Positions 44,269-53,410 of a DNA stretch of 64,000 bases are shown in pieces; position 1 is the first letter of the stretch, and every line of letters begins with the position of its first letter. The position numbers and the translations under genes were made by a program. Source of the stretch: Angustibacter luteus (GTDB lineage: Bacteria; Actinomycetota; Actinomycetes; Actinomycetales; Angustibacteraceae); contig NZ_BAABFP010000005.1 in NCBI RefSeq assembly GCF_039541115.1, positions 480,447-544,446 of the forward strand, read 5' to 3'. The notes below the pieces were generated by a model that ran no database searches, had not been told where the DNA came from, and saw only the letters and a list, made by a program, of their open reading frames with translations.

Positions 44269-45008
44269 CTGGGCGACCCTACCCGGCGGTGGATCACCCG
44301 CTCGATCATCGACTCCACAACGGAGTCCGGACGCCGCCAGGACCGCGATTGCCAGTCGACGTAACCAGGTAGCACTACCGACGGAGCCGTCAGCGTGCCG
44401 TTGAGGTACTCGGCGGCGCGATCGAGGCGCGTCACCTCGTCGGAGAAGTTGCCCAGACCAGCGTTGCAGGTGAAGCACAGCAGAGCACGCACTCTGCCGG
44501 TGGCATGGTCGTGATCGACGTGGGCGTTCTCTCCCAAGGGCCGGAGGCAGATCGGGCAGAGACCAGCCTGGCGCGTGTGCATGAGATCGGCATCCTCAGC
44601 CGTGATGCCGTACCGCCGGATCAGGTGGTACGAACGAGATCCGCCGTGGAGTCGTTCCTTGGACGCCCTACCGCGTTGGTTGTGATGAAGCTTGCAGTAC
44701 ACGCCGAAGCCGGACACCGTTCCTCGATGTCTGGGAAACGCGTCCTCGCTTCTGAACTCTTCACAGTCCGGACACCATCGCTGGCCATCGGGGGCGTCGC
44801 GCGCCTCGCGCACCTTCTTACCCGCAGCGGCACGGCGCCTTCGATAGCTCGCCTTGTTGATGGCTTGAAAGCAATCTCGGCAGTACTCAGCCAAACCGTC
44901 GCCACGAGACGCATTGTTACCGAAGCTGGCGATGGGCTTCTCCTGGGTACAACGGCGGCACAACTTCGAGAGAACCACCGGCCTCCGTTCGTCCGAGGCC
45001 TCGTTCAT
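44265..45008 (-). CDS. recombination endonuclease VII-like HNH protein inside the proteasome operon
   Basis: A 247-residue protein. Residues 20-60 and 78-110 contain two similar zinc-binding segments (CRRC..YCRDC and CPDC..YCKLH). Residues 140-195 form an endonuclease VII module: [21 protein letters not shown] then [15 protein letters not shown], the ββα-metal fold known from phage T4 endonuclease VII. Such enzymes cut branched DNA; activity here is untested. ATG 45008 overlaps the pup stop and the gene ends in the prcB start, so it is coupled on both sides. Its GC is lower than its neighbours (35/60 and 36/60 in two stretches, against 42/60 in prcB), suggesting acquisition. Confidence 0.85.
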   Translation of the reverse strand: MNEASDERRPVVLSKLCRRCTQEKPIASFGNNASRGDGLAEYCRDCFQAINKASYRRRRAAAGKKVREARDAPDGQRWCPDCEEFRSEDAFPRHRGTVSGFGVYCKLHHNQRGRASKERLHGGSRSYHLIRRYGITAEDADLMHTRQAGLCPICLRPLGENAHVDHDHATGRVRALLCFTCNAGLGNFSDEVTRLDRAAEYLNGTLTAPSVVLPGYVDWQSRSWRRPDSVVESMIERVIHRRVGSPR

Positions 45009-45202
45009 TGGCCGCCCTTTTGCACGAAGCTGCGCACAAAATCTTCGGCATTGGCTTCCAAAACTTCGTCGATCTCGTCCAGGACGGAGTCGATGTCGTC
45101 GTCCAGCCCCTCCTTGGTCGCCGCACCGGCCGGGATGGGCGCCGGGGCCTCGTCGGGCTCGTCGTCGCGACGCTGCGGGCGCTGCTGCTCCTGACCGGGC
45201 AT
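45005..45202 (-). CDS. pup: prokaryotic ubiquitin-like protein Pup
   Basis: A 65-residue protein ending FVQKGGQ. The C-terminal Gln must be deamidated to Glu by Dop before PafA can ligate Pup. The N-terminal half is disordered and rich in Gln, Asp, Glu and Pro; the Mpa-binding helix is in the C-terminal half (DDIDSVLDEIDEVLEANAED). ATG 45202 has AGGAGG upstream. The gene starts a coupled unit with the endonuclease-VII-like gene, prcB and prcA. Its own promoter is needed because the MFS gene lies between pup and dop. Confidence 0.98.
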   Translation of the reverse strand: MPGQEQQRPQRRDDEPDEAPAPIPAGAATKEGLDDDIDSVLDEIDEVLEANAEDFVRSFVQKGGQ

Positions 45203-45232
45203 GACGTCCTCCTGGGGGTGAGTGCTCCGAGT

Positions 45233-45238
45233 TCCACC
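45233..45238 (-). promoter_or_regulatory. -10 element TAGGGT of the pup operon
   Basis: TAGGGT on the minus strand, about 30 nt before ATG 45202, giving a short leader that includes AGGAGG. The -35 region is not obvious. An inverted repeat overlaps it upstream (45246-45261). Confidence 0.5.
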
Positions 45239-45245
45239 CTAGTCG

Positions 45246-45261
45246 CGGGTGCTGACACCCG
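45246..45261. promoter_or_regulatory. inverted repeat CGGGTG-CTGA-CACCCG upstream of pup
   Basis: A perfect 6-bp-arm repeat just upstream of the pup -10; an operator or a hairpin. A second palindrome, CTCGCC-T-GGCGAG, is at 45280-45292. Confidence 0.4.
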
Positions 45262-45321
45262 TGTGGTTCAACGCGGGATCTCGCCTGGCGAGCCACCCGC
45301 GCGCGCGATCCAACACAGGCG

Positions 45322-45327
45322 TATCGT
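45322..45327 (+). promoter_or_regulatory. -10 element TATCGT of the MFS gene
   Basis: TATCGT would start a transcript near 45334, giving a 31-nt leader with GAGGAG before GTG 45365. Confidence 0.45.
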
Positions 45328-45364
45328 CCCGCATGGCAAGACCACCATCCCGAGGAGTGAGATC

Positions 45365-46588
45365 GTGCACGCGTCGCGCCAGCGCTGGCTGGTCCTCGCC
45401 GTCGGGCTGTTCGCCCAGACGTCGGCGTCCAGCCTGGTCTACGGCGTGCCGTTCCTCGTCCCGGCGCTCCGCGACCAGGACGGGCTCACGCTCGCCCAGG
45501 CCGGCGCCCTCGTCTCGGCCCCCGTCACCGGACTGCTCGTCGCCCTCATCGCCTGGGGCGCCCTTGCCGACCGGTACGGCGAGCGCGTCGTGATGGCCAG
45601 CGGCCTCGCCATCACCACCGTGGCCACCGCCGTGGTGGGGGTGAGCGAGCCGACGCTGCGGACCGCGGCCGCCTGGCTCTTCGTCGCGGGCATCGGCGGC
45701 GCCAGCGTCAATGCGGCCAGTGGTCGCCTCGTCATGGGCTGGTTCGCCCGCGACCAGCGCGGCCTGGCCATGGGGATCCGGCAGACCGCCCAACCGCTCG
45801 GCGTCGCGGTCGCTGCCGCCACGCTGCCCAGCCTCGCCGCCGACGTCGGTGTCACCCGTGCGCTCCTGCTGCCTGCGACCCTCTGCGGGCTGGCCGCGCT
45901 GCTGGTCACCGCCCTCGCCGTGGACCCTCCCCGACCGCCGCTCGACGCCGACGCACCGAAGCCCGCGTCCCCCTATCGCGAGCCCGTGCTCTGGCGGCTG
46001 CACACCGCCAGCGCGCTGCTGGTGCTCCCCCAGTTCGCGATCGCCGCCTTCTCCGTCGAGTACCTCGTCCGCGAGCAGCACTGGCACGCGGCCAGCGCCG
46101 GGGCGTTCGTCGCCGCGCTGCAGGTCTGCGGGGCGGTCGGACGCATCGGCACGGGGATCTGGTCCGACGCCGTCGGCAGCCGGCTGCGGCCGATGCGCCA
46201 GCTCGCCCTCGCCAGCGCGACCGTGATGCTGGTTCTGGCCGCCGGCGACGCCTGGGCGGGGTGGCTGGCGGTCGCCGCCATCGCCATCGGGTCGATGGTG
46301 ACCGTCGCGGACAACGGCCTCGCGTTCACCGCCACCGCGGAGATCGCTGGCCAGCGCTGGGCCGGCCGCGCGCTGGGCATCCAGAACACCGGGCAGAACG
46401 TCGTCGCCTCCGCCGCTCCCCCGCTGCTGGGTGCCCTGGTCGGCGCCCGCGGCTACGCCGTCGGCTTCGCGGTCGTCGCGCTGTTCCCGCTGGTCTCGTA
46501 CGTCGTGACTCCGGTGGCCGCCGAGGACCGGCGCCGGGCGCGGGCCGAGCGACGCGAACCGGTCAGCGGGCCGCCAGCGCGGCCATGA
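45365..46588 (+). CDS. major facilitator superfamily transporter
   Basis: A 407-residue, 12-helix MFS protein. The loop after helix 2, [16 protein letters not shown], is the MFS motif A; the N-terminus is [26 protein letters not shown] (given as [11 protein letters not shown]). Closest in style to drug or sugar/organic-acid exporters with a short C-terminal basic tail. GTG 45365 has GAGGAG upstream. It runs opposite to dop and pup, and its last 26 bp overlap the 3' end of dop. Confidence 0.85.
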   Translation: MHASRQRWLVLAVGLFAQTSASSLVYGVPFLVPALRDQDGLTLAQAGALVSAPVTGLLVALIAWGALADRYGERVVMASGLAITTVATAVVGVSEPTLRTAAAWLFVAGIGGASVNAASGRLVMGWFARDQRGLAMGIRQTAQPLGVAVAAATLPSLAADVGVTRALLLPATLCGLAALLVTALAVDPPRPPLDADAPKPASPYREPVLWRLHTASALLVLPQFAIAAFSVEYLVREQHWHAASAGAFVAALQVCGAVGRIGTGIWSDAVGSRLRPMRQLALASATVMLVLAAGDAWAGWLAVAAIAIGSMVTVADNGLAFTATAEIAGQRWAGRALGIQNTGQNVVASAAPPLLGALVGARGYAVGFAVVALFPLVSYVVTPVAAEDRRRARAERREPVSGPPARP

Positions 46589-48080
46589 GCTCCTCCGCGG
46601 TGTCGCTGGCGTCGATCAGCGCACCGACGACGTCCCGGCCGCCACGAGCCGGCTCGAGCATCGGCACGCGTTGCAGGGAGTCGCGCCCGGGGATGTCGAA
46701 GATGACCGAGTCCCACGAGGCCGCGGCGACGTCCTTGCCGTACTTGGCCAGGCAGCGGCCGCGGAAGTACGCCCGGGTGTCCTCCGGCGGCTCCTCGACG
46801 GCCAGGGCCACCGCGTCGTCCGGCACCAGCTGCTCCATGCGTCCGCGCGCCACCAGGCGCTGGTAGAGCCCCTTCTCCGGCCGGACGTCGGTGTACTGGA
46901 CGTCGATCAGCCCGAGCCTCGGGTGGTCCCACTCCAGGCCCTCGCGCTCGCGGAACCCTTCCAGGAGAGCCAGCTTCGCCACCCAGTCGAGCTCGCGCGA
47001 GCACTCCATCGGGTCCCGCTCGAGTCGGGTCAGCACCGACTCCCAGCGCTCCAGCACCTCGACGGTGTCGGCGTCGACGTCCGACCCCATCCGCTCGTCG
47101 ACGTACGCCCGGGCCTGCTCCAGGTAGGCCCACTGCAGCTGGACGGCGGTCAGCTTGGTCCCGTCCCGCAGCGTGAGCATGGTCTTGAGCGTCGGGTCGT
47201 GCGAGACCGCGCGCAACGCGGCGACCGGCCGGTCCACGGTGAGGTCCCGCTTCAGCGCCCGGTCCTCGACCATCGCCAGCACCAGGGACGTCGTCCCGAG
47301 CTTGAGCAGGGTCGCGACCTCGGCCAGGTTCGCGTCGCCGATGATCACGTGCAGCCGCCGGTACTTGTCTGCACTCGCGTGCGGCTCGTCCCGGGTGTTC
47401 ACGATCGGCCGCTTCAGCGTGGTCTCCAGCCCGACCTCCACCTCGAAGAAGTCGGCGCGCTGGGTGAGCTGGTAGCCGGCCTCCTCGCTCTGCGCGCCCA
47501 GGCCGACCCGCCCGGCGCCGCAGAACACCTGCCGCGAGACGAAGAACGGCACGAGGTGCCGGACGATGTCCGCGAACGGGGTGGCCCGGCTCATCAGGTA
47601 GTTCTCGTGGGTCCCGTACGACGAGCCCTTGCCGTCGGTGTTGTTCTTGTAGAGGTTGACCGGGCTCAGCCCCGGGGTGCTCGCGATGGTCCGCACCGCC
47701 GACTGCATGATCCGCTCCCCCGCCTTGTCCCAGCGGACGGCGTCCCGCGGGCTCATCACCTCCGGCGAGCTGTACTCCGGGTGCGCGTGGTCGACGTACA
47801 GCCTTGCGCCGTTGGTCAGGATCACGTTGGCGAGGGTCGGGTCCTCCTCGTCGGTGAGCTGCGAGGCGTCGGCCAGGGCCCGGCTCATCTCGAAGCCGCG
47901 GGCGTCGCGCAACGGCGCCTCGTCCTCGTAGTCCCAGCGGGCGCGGCCGGCGCGGTTGCCGAGCGGCTGCGCGTACGCGTTCACCACGAGCCCCGACATG
48001 ATCATCGGGTTCGCCTCCGGCGCCCCGGGCTCGGAGATGCCGTACTCGGTCTCGATCCCCATCACCCGTCGCACGCTCAC
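46563..48080 (-). CDS. dop: Pup deamidase/depupylase Dop
   Basis: A 505-residue paralogue of Paf[11 protein letters not shown] carries E10 and the catalytic aspartate D97 is in [16 protein letters not shown]. The extra segment of about 40 residues after [10 protein letters not shown] (about 43-83) is the Dop loop, absent from PafA. It deamidates Pup and removes it from substrates. GTG 48080 has TAGGCT 6 nt upstream. It ends in overlap with the convergent MFS gene, whereas dop is usually followed directly by pup. Confidence 0.97.
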   Translation of the reverse strand: MSVRRVMGIETEYGISEPGAPEANPMIMSGLVVNAYAQPLGNRAGRARWDYEDEAPLRDARGFEMSRALADASQLTDEEDPTLANVILTNGARLYVDHAHPEYSSPEVMSPRDAVRWDKAGERIMQSAVRTIASTPGLSPVNLYKNNTDGKGSSYGTHENYLMSRATPFADIVRHLVPFFVSRQVFCGAGRVGLGAQSEEAGYQLTQRADFFEVEVGLETTLKRPIVNTRDEPHASADKYRRLHVIIGDANLAEVATLLKLGTTSLVLAMVEDRALKRDLTVDRPVAALRAVSHDPTLKTMLTLRDGTKLTAVQLQWAYLEQARAYVDERMGSDVDADTVEVLERWESVLTRLERDPMECSRELDWVAKLALLEGFREREGLEWDHPRLGLIDVQYTDVRPEKGLYQRLVARGRMEQLVPDDAVALAVEEPPEDTRAYFRGRCLAKYGKDVAAASWDSVIFDIPGRDSLQRVPMLEPARGGRDVVGALIDASDTAEELMAALAAR

Positions 48081-48086
48081 CCCGCG

Positions 48087-48092
48087 AGCCTA
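48087..48092 (-). promoter_or_regulatory. -10 element TAGGCT, leaderless promoter of dop
   Basis: On the minus strand TAGGCT, then CGCGGG, then GTG 48080. It shares a 59-bp gap with the promoter of the NUDIX gene. Confidence 0.6.
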
Positions 48093-48127
48093 CGGTCCGT
48101 CGGCGGCGGTCCGCCCGGCGGCTCGCA

Positions 48128-48133
48128 TAGGGT
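48128..48133 (+). promoter_or_regulatory. -10 element TAGGGT, leaderless promoter of the NUDIX gene
   Basis: TAGGGT, then CGCTGC, then GTG 48140. Confidence 0.6.
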
Positions 48134-48139
48134 CGCTGC

Positions 48140-48685
48140 GTGAGCGTGGAGGAGCTGGTCGCGATCTACGACCCTGACGACGAGCGCGGACGGGTCGTGG
48201 GCTCGGCGCCCCGCTCGCAGGTCCGGGCGCAGAATCTGCCGCACGCCGCGACGGCCGTGCTGCTCACCGATGACGCCGGGCGCGTCTACGTGCACCGGCG
48301 CACGGACACCAAGGACGTCTACCCCGGCACCTGGGACGCGTGGGCCGGTGGCGTCGTCCGGGCCGGTGAGGACCCGACCGAGGCGGCATCCCGCGAGCTG
48401 ACCGAAGAGCTCGGCGTGCACGGGCTGACCCTCGAACCGCTCTTCACCGCCTGGTACCGCGACGATCGGATCCACGAGCTGGCCGTGGCCTTCCTGGCCC
48501 GGTGGCGGGGCGCCCAGGTCCACGGCGAGATCGTGCACCAGCCCGAGGAGGTGGCCGAGGGTGCCTGGCTCGACCTGGACGAGGTCCGCGCACTGATGGT
48601 CGACCCCGCCAGGCCGATGATCCCGGACGGCCGTGCCGCCCTGCAGCGCTACCTCGACGAGCTCGACGTGAGAGGCGCCTCGTGA
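48140..48685 (+). CDS. NUDIX hydrolase (isopentenyl-diphosphate-isomerase-like class)
   Basis: A 181-residue NUDIX protein. The box is complete: GGVVRAGEDPTEAASRELTEELGV. The sequence around it (VHRRTDTKDVYPGTWDAWAGG) is that of the IDI-like subgroup whose members hydrolyse nucleoside or other diphosphates. GTG 48140 is fixed by a leaderless -10. It is the first gene of a coupled run NUDIX-esterase-DUF3054-GNAT/NUDIX. Confidence 0.9.
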   Translation: MSVEELVAIYDPDDERGRVVGSAPRSQVRAQNLPHAATAVLLTDDAGRVYVHRRTDTKDVYPGTWDAWAGGVVRAGEDPTEAASRELTEELGVHGLTLEPLFTAWYRDDRIHELAVAFLARWRGAQVHGEIVHQPEEVAEGAWLDLDEVRALMVDPARPMIPDGRAALQRYLDELDVRGAS

Positions 48686-49662
48686 GCCTGCCCCGCCGCA
48701 CGCTCGCCTTCTGCGCGGCGATCGACCGGCTGTCCGGCCCGCCGCTGTCGCAGAAGTCGCTGGCCCAGATCCGGCGCACGAGGCGGCTGCAGCCGCCGCA
48801 CACCTTCCCGTTCAGCCTGCTCTTCGGGGCCGTCCCCCGCGACGTGCGCTGGCACGACGAGCAGGCCCTCACCCGGTCCGGTTCCATCCGGGTGCGGCGC
48901 TACCTGCCGACCACGCCGTACCCGCCGGGCCCCTGGGGCGGCTCGAGCCGCGCGCAACGCCCGCTGGTGCTGTACTTCCACGGCGGCGGCTGGGTGCAGG
49001 GCGGGGTGTCGGGCTTCGACTCGGTGTGCGCGCAGGTGGCCTCCGGGGTCGGCGCGGTGGTGGTGTCGGTGGACTACCGCCTGGCGCCTGAGCACCCGTT
49101 CCCGGCAGCGGTCGAGGACGCCTTCGACGCCACCAGCTGGGCGGTCGCGCGGGCGGAGTCCTGGCAGGTCGACCCCGCGCGCGTCGCGGTCATGGGTGAC
49201 AGTGCCGGCGCGAACCTCGCCGCGGTGGTCAGCCAGCTCGCCCGGGACGCCGGCGGCCCGCCCATCGCCGCCCAGGTGCTCGCCTACCCAGGGCTCGACG
49301 GGACCTTGTCGTCGCCCTCGGTCGTCGCCCTCGCCGATGCCCCGATCCTCACCAGGCGCGCCATCGACGACTTCGTCGACCGCTACTACCCGACCGGCGA
49401 CCGCCGCGACCCCCGCTTCTCGCCGCTGCACGCTCCCGACCTGTCGCGGCTGCCGCGCACGCTCGTCCAGACCGCGGAGTACGACCCGTTGCGGGACGAC
49501 GGTCTGCGGTACGCCCGCGCGCTCAGCGAGGCCGGGGTCGCCGTCCGGTACACCGAGTACCGCGACGTCCCGCACGGCTTCCTGTCCTTCCCCGGCGCGG
49601 CCGCCTGCGGCGACGCGCCGCTGCGCGAGATCGTCCGCGAGCTCCGGGACGCGCTGCGGTGA
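48682..49662 (+). CDS. alpha/beta hydrolase of the hormone-sensitive lipase type (carboxylesterase)
   Basis: A 326-residue enzyme. The HGGGW oxyanion motif, YRLAPEHPFPAAVED, and the nucleophile GDSAGAN are all present, with a late aspartate/histidine pair (YDPLRDDG and VPHGF). It hydrolyses esters of short acyl chains. GTG 48682 overlaps the NUDIX stop (GTGA), so expression is coupled. No signal peptide is visible. Confidence 0.92.
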   Translation: MSLPRRTLAFCAAIDRLSGPPLSQKSLAQIRRTRRLQPPHTFPFSLLFGAVPRDVRWHDEQALTRSGSIRVRRYLPTTPYPPGPWGGSSRAQRPLVLYFHGGGWVQGGVSGFDSVCAQVASGVGAVVVSVDYRLAPEHPFPAAVEDAFDATSWAVARAESWQVDPARVAVMGDSAGANLAAVVSQLARDAGGPPIAAQVLAYPGLDGTLSSPSVVALADAPILTRRAIDDFVDRYYPTGDRRDPRFSPLHAPDLSRLPRTLVQTAEYDPLRDDGLRYARALSEAGVAVRYTEYRDVPHGFLSFPGAAACGDAPLREIVRELRDALR

Positions 49663-50042
49663 CGCGCGATCCCCAGACGGCCGCGGGACCTCCGCCCGCG
49701 TTCCTGCTGCTGGACGTGCTCGCGGTGCTGGTGTTCGCCACCATCGGCCGGATCAGCCACGACGAGGGGGCCGGTCCGGTCGACGTCCTCGGCACCGCCT
49801 GGCCGTTCCTGGTCGGGTGCGCGGTCGGCTGGGCGCTCAGCCGCGCCTGGCGGCGGCCGACCGCGCTTCGCCCGGTCGGCGTGCCGGTGTGGCTAGCCAC
49901 CGTCGCGATCGGGATGGCGCTGCGGGCGCTGGCGGACGCCGGCACCGAGCTCTCGTTCGTCGTCGTCACGACGTTGTTCCTCGGCCTCTTCATGCTGGGC
50001 TGGCGGCTCGTCGCGGGCCGGTTCGCCAGGGGCGCGCGGTGA
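49659..50042 (+). CDS. DUF3054 family membrane protein
   Basis: A 127-residue protein with four predicted helices (LLLDVLAVLVFATIGR, LGTAWPFLVGCAVGWAL, GVPVWLATVAIGMALRAL and FVVVTTLFLGLFMLGW). The spacing and the FATIGRISHDEG segment are those of DUF3054. No function is known. GTG 49659 overlaps the esterase stop, and its own stop overlaps the GNAT-NUDIX start. Confidence 0.85.
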   Translation: MTRDPQTAAGPPPAFLLLDVLAVLVFATIGRISHDEGAGPVDVLGTAWPFLVGCAVGWALSRAWRRPTALRPVGVPVWLATVAIGMALRALADAGTELSFVVVTTLFLGLFMLGWRLVAGRFARGAR

Positions 50043-51016
50043 GCGCGGACGACCTGGGCGCCCTCGGCACCACCGAGGTCCAGGACGCGGTCGCTGCGCT
50101 GCTGGGGACGGCGGTGGGCGAGGGCGCCGCGCTCGGCTGGGTCGAGCCACCGGAGGCGGACGACGTCCGCACGCTGCTCACCGAGCTCGGCGCGGCCGGC
50201 CGCCGTGGCGACGCCGACGTCGTCCTGGCGTGGGACGGTGGCACCCTCGTCGGGTTCGGCTACTGGCGCCGGTACGCGCGGCCGACGCACCGACCGCAGG
50301 CCGACCTCGAACGGGTCGTGGTCGTCGCGAGCCACCGCGGCCGGGGCCTCGGCCGCGAGCTGGTGGACCGGTTGGTGTCCTCGGCCACGGACGCCGGGAT
50401 CGAGACCCTGACGTTGGACGTCCGCGGGGACAACGCGAGCGCCATCGCCCTGTACGAGCGGGCCGGCTTCCGCCGGTACGGCGTGCTGCCCGACTTCGTC
50501 GCGTTCGGCGACCGGCGGTGGGACAAGGTGCTCATGATGCGCCGTCTGCAGGACGGACCCGAGGCCGAGCCCACCTCGCAGCCGCGCAGCCAGTCGGCGC
50601 GCACGGATCATCTGGTGGCCTGGGCGGTGCTGCAACGCGCCGATGGGTGGGTGCTCCTCGGACGCCGCGCCGGCGTCACGTACGGCAACGGCTTGTGGGG
50701 GCTGCCGGGTGGGCACGTCGAGGACCACGAGTCCATGGCCGAGGCGGCCGCTCGCGAGGTCGCCGAGGAGGTCGGGCTGGTCGTCGCGCCGTCCGACCTG
50801 ACGCCGATCGGGGTGACGAGGTACGTGGACGGCGCCATGCGCGGGACCAGCTTCTTCTTCCGGGCGCGGCGCTGGCAGGGCGATCCCGCTGCCGTGAGCG
50901 AGTGCTCCGCCGTCGACTGGTTCGACCCGGAGCGACTGCCGGACGACGCCCTGCCCTGGCTGGCCGCGACCCTGGGTCGTCACCTGTCGGGCGACTGGTT
51001 GGACGACCAGCCCTAA
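50039..51016 (+). CDS. fusion of a GNAT acetyltransferase and a NUDIX hydrolase
   Basis: A 325-residue two-domain protein. Residues 40-165 are GNAT (ERVVVVASHRGRGLGREL, then NASAIALYERAGFRRYG); residues 190-325 are NUDIX with the box GGHVEDHESMAEAAAREVAEEVGL. A short Gln/Ser/Pro linker joins them. The substrates are unknown; the fusion suggests one molecule or paired detoxification steps. The GTG start overlaps the DUF3054 stop. The gene ends convergently with the monooxygenase gene, with a 4-bp overlap. Confidence 0.88.
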   Translation: MSADDLGALGTTEVQDAVAALLGTAVGEGAALGWVEPPEADDVRTLLTELGAAGRRGDADVVLAWDGGTLVGFGYWRRYARPTHRPQADLERVVVVASHRGRGLGRELVDRLVSSATDAGIETLTLDVRGDNASAIALYERAGFRRYGVLPDFVAFGDRRWDKVLMMRRLQDGPEAEPTSQPRSQSARTDHLVAWAVLQRADGWVLLGRRAGVTYGNGLWGLPGGHVEDHESMAEAAAREVAEEVGLVVAPSDLTPIGVTRYVDGAMRGTSFFFRARRWQGDPAAVSECSAVDWFDPERLPDDALPWLAATLGRHLSGDWLDDQP

Positions 51017-53385
51017 CCTCGTTGCGCTCCCGGCCGCCAACGTTCGTGCCGGGTGCCGCGCGGACCCTCGCGGACCAGGTCGAGTCGGGGCGGCGGCCCG
51101 TCGCTGCGACCGGTCTGCGGCGGGCGGCTCCCAGCCTGCCAGGGCAGCGGCCAGCTGGCGCCGCTGCCGGCGTACCCCTGCGCCGCCGCGGCGTGCAGGG
51201 TCCAGCTGGGGTCGTACAGGTGCGCTCGACCCAGCGCGCACAGGTCGGCCCGCCCGGCCAGCAGGATCGAGTTCACGTCGTCGTAGGACGAGATGGCGCC
51301 CACCGCGATGGTCGCGACCTTCGAGCGGTGCCGCACGGCGTCCGCGTACGGGGTCTGGTACGAGCGGCCGAATGCCGGTCGCTCGTCCGGGCTGACCTGG
51401 CCGGTGGACACGTCCACGGCATCGGCTCCGGCATCGGCGAACGCCCGGGCCACCAGGACGGCGTCGTCCACCTCGACGCCGCCGTCCACCCAGTCGGTGG
51501 CCGAGATCCGCACGGTCATCGGTCGCCCGGCCGGCCACACCTCGCGGACCGCTGCGAACACCTCGAGCGGGAAGCGCAGCCGTCCGGCCAGGTCCCCGCC
51601 GTAGCCGTCGGTGCGGTGGTTGGTCAGCGGTGAGATGAAGCTGGACAGCAGGTAGCCGTGCGCGCAGTGCAGCTCGAGCAGGTCGAAGCCCGCCTCGACG
51701 CCGCGCCCGGCCGCGGCCACGAACTGGGCCGTGATCTCGGTCAGGTCGTCTGCGGTCAGCTCGACCGGGACCTGGTTGACGCCCGCCCGGTACGGCAGCG
51801 GGGACGGCGCCACGACCGGCCAGTTCCCGTCGGGCAGCGGCTGGTCGATGCCCTCCCACATCAGCCGGGTCGAGCCCTTGCGGCCGGAGTGGCCGAGCTG
51901 CAGCCCGACCTTGGCGTCGCTGTGGGTGTGCACGAAGTCGGTAATGCGGGTGAACGCCTGGGTCTGCTCGTCGTTCCACAGCCCGCAGCAGCCGGGCGAG
52001 ATGCGTGCCTCGGGGGACACGCAGACCATCTCGGTCATCACCAGGCCGGCGCCGCCGAGCGCCTTGCCGCCGAGATGGGCGAGGTGGAAGTCGCCCGGTA
52101 CGCCGTCCTGCGCGACGTACATGTCCATCGGGGACACCACGATGCGGTTCGAGAGCTCCAGGTCGCGCAGCCGCAGGGGCTGGAACATCGGCGGTCGCAG
52201 CTCACCGTCGCCGTGGCCGCCCTCCTTGGTGTGCCGGGCGAACCACTCATCGGCCGCGGCCACGAACTCGGGGTCACGCAGTCGCAGCTCGTCGTAGGTG
52301 ACCCGGCGGCTGCGGGTCATGATGTTGAACGCGAGCTGCATCGGGTCCTGGTCGAGGTACTGCCCGAGGTTCTCGAACCACTCCAGGCTGGCCTGAGCCG
52401 CCCGTTGGGTGGACAGCACCACCGGCCGGCGCTCGACCTCGTACGCGGCCAGCGCAGTGTCGACGTCCGGTTGCTCGTGCAGGCAGGCGGCGAGGGCGAG
52501 CGCGTCCTCCATCGCCAGCTTGGTACCGGAGCCGATCGAGAAGTGCGCGGTGTGCGCCGCGTCCCCGAGCAGGACGACGTTGCCGCGCCGCCAGGTGCTG
52601 GTGCGGACCGTGCCGAAGCTGATCCAGCGCGAGTTGTTGCCCACCACCCGGTGGCCGTCCAGCAGGTCGGCGAACAGCTCACGCACCTGGGCGATGGCGG
52701 CCTCGTCGGACTCCCCCGGTGCCAGCCCGCTCACGTCCCGGTCGAAACCAGCGGCGCGCCAGACGTCGTCGTGCATCTCGACGATGAACGTGCTGCCGGT
52801 CGCGTCGTAGGGGTACGCGTGCACCTGCATGACGCCGTAGGGCGTCTCGCGCACCACGAACGTGAAGGCGTCCAGCACCCGGTCGGTGCCGAGCCACATG
52901 TACCGGCAGCGGCGGGTCTCGGTGCTCGCGCCGAAGTCCTGCGCCCAGCGCGCGCGGGTCGCCGAGTTCACGCCGTCCGCGGCGACGACGAGGTCGTGCG
53001 TGCGGGAGAGCTCCTCGACGTCCGGCGCCACGGTGCTGGTGAGCAGCCGCACGTCGAGGTCGCGGCAGCGCTGCTGCAGGATCTGCAGCAGCCGCAGCCG
53101 GCTCATCGCGGCGAAGCCGTGGCCGCCGCTGGTGATGACCTCGTCCTTGACGTGGATGTCGATGTCGTCCCAGCGAGCGAACTCGCGCTCCATCGCCGCG
53201 TGCACCACCGGGTCGGCCTGCTCGATGCCGCCGAGGGTCTGGTCGGAGAAGACCACGCCGAACCCGAAGGTGTCGTCCGGTGCGTTGCGCTCCCAGACCG
53301 TGACGTCGTGCGCCGGCTGCAGCGCCTTGACCAGAGCGGCCAGGTACAGGCCGCCGGGTCCACCACCGACGACCGCGATGCGCAT
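51013..53385 (-). CDS. 2-aminobenzoyl-CoA (anthraniloyl-CoA) monooxygenase/reductase, flavoprotein fused to OYE
   Basis: A 790-residue fusion. Residues 1-370 are an FAD aromatic hydroxylase (GGGPGGLYLAALVKALQP at the start; VLLGDAAHTAHFSIGSG near 280). Residues 400-770 are an Old Yellow Enzyme-type FMN barrel (SNRIVVSPMDMY, HCAHGYLLSSFISP). The same fusion in Azoarcus evansii hydroxylates and reduces 2-aminobenzoyl-CoA; salicylyl-CoA 5-hydroxylase is the other annotation. ATG 53385 is chosen because TAGGGT (53416-53411) places transcription after the alternative GTG 53412, and GGCGAGG precedes ATG. The partner ligase is at 58721. Confidence 0.9.
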   Translation of the reverse strand: MRIAVVGGGPGGLYLAALVKALQPAHDVTVWERNAPDDTFGFGVVFSDQTLGGIEQADPVVHAAMEREFARWDDIDIHVKDEVITSGGHGFAAMSRLRLLQILQQRCRDLDVRLLTSTVAPDVEELSRTHDLVVAADGVNSATRARWAQDFGASTETRRCRYMWLGTDRVLDAFTFVVRETPYGVMQVHAYPYDATGSTFIVEMHDDVWRAAGFDRDVSGLAPGESDEAAIAQVRELFADLLDGHRVVGNNSRWISFGTVRTSTWRRGNVVLLGDAAHTAHFSIGSGTKLAMEDALALAACLHEQPDVDTALAAYEVERRPVVLSTQRAAQASLEWFENLGQYLDQDPMQLAFNIMTRSRRVTYDELRLRDPEFVAAADEWFARHTKEGGHGDGELRPPMFQPLRLRDLELSNRIVVSPMDMYVAQDGVPGDFHLAHLGGKALGGAGLVMTEMVCVSPEARISPGCCGLWNDEQTQAFTRITDFVHTHSDAKVGLQLGHSGRKGSTRLMWEGIDQPLPDGNWPVVAPSPLPYRAGVNQVPVELTADDLTEITAQFVAAAGRGVEAGFDLLELHCAHGYLLSSFISPLTNHRTDGYGGDLAGRLRFPLEVFAAVREVWPAGRPMTVRISATDWVDGGVEVDDAVLVARAFADAGADAVDVSTGQVSPDERPAFGRSYQTPYADAVRHRSKVATIAVGAISSYDDVNSILLAGRADLCALGRAHLYDPSWTLHAAAAQGYAGSGASWPLPWQAGSRPPQTGRSDGPPPRLDLVREGPRGTRHERWRPGAQRG

Positions 53386-53410
53386 CCTCGCCTCACCTGC
53401 CTCACCGGTC

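Noticed and set aside
45333-45365. ATG 45333 with TATCGT 5 nt upstream as a leaderless start for the MFS gene
   Set aside because: It is in another frame from the MFS protein; a good ribosome binding site precedes GTG 45365, so the -10 simply starts a short leader.
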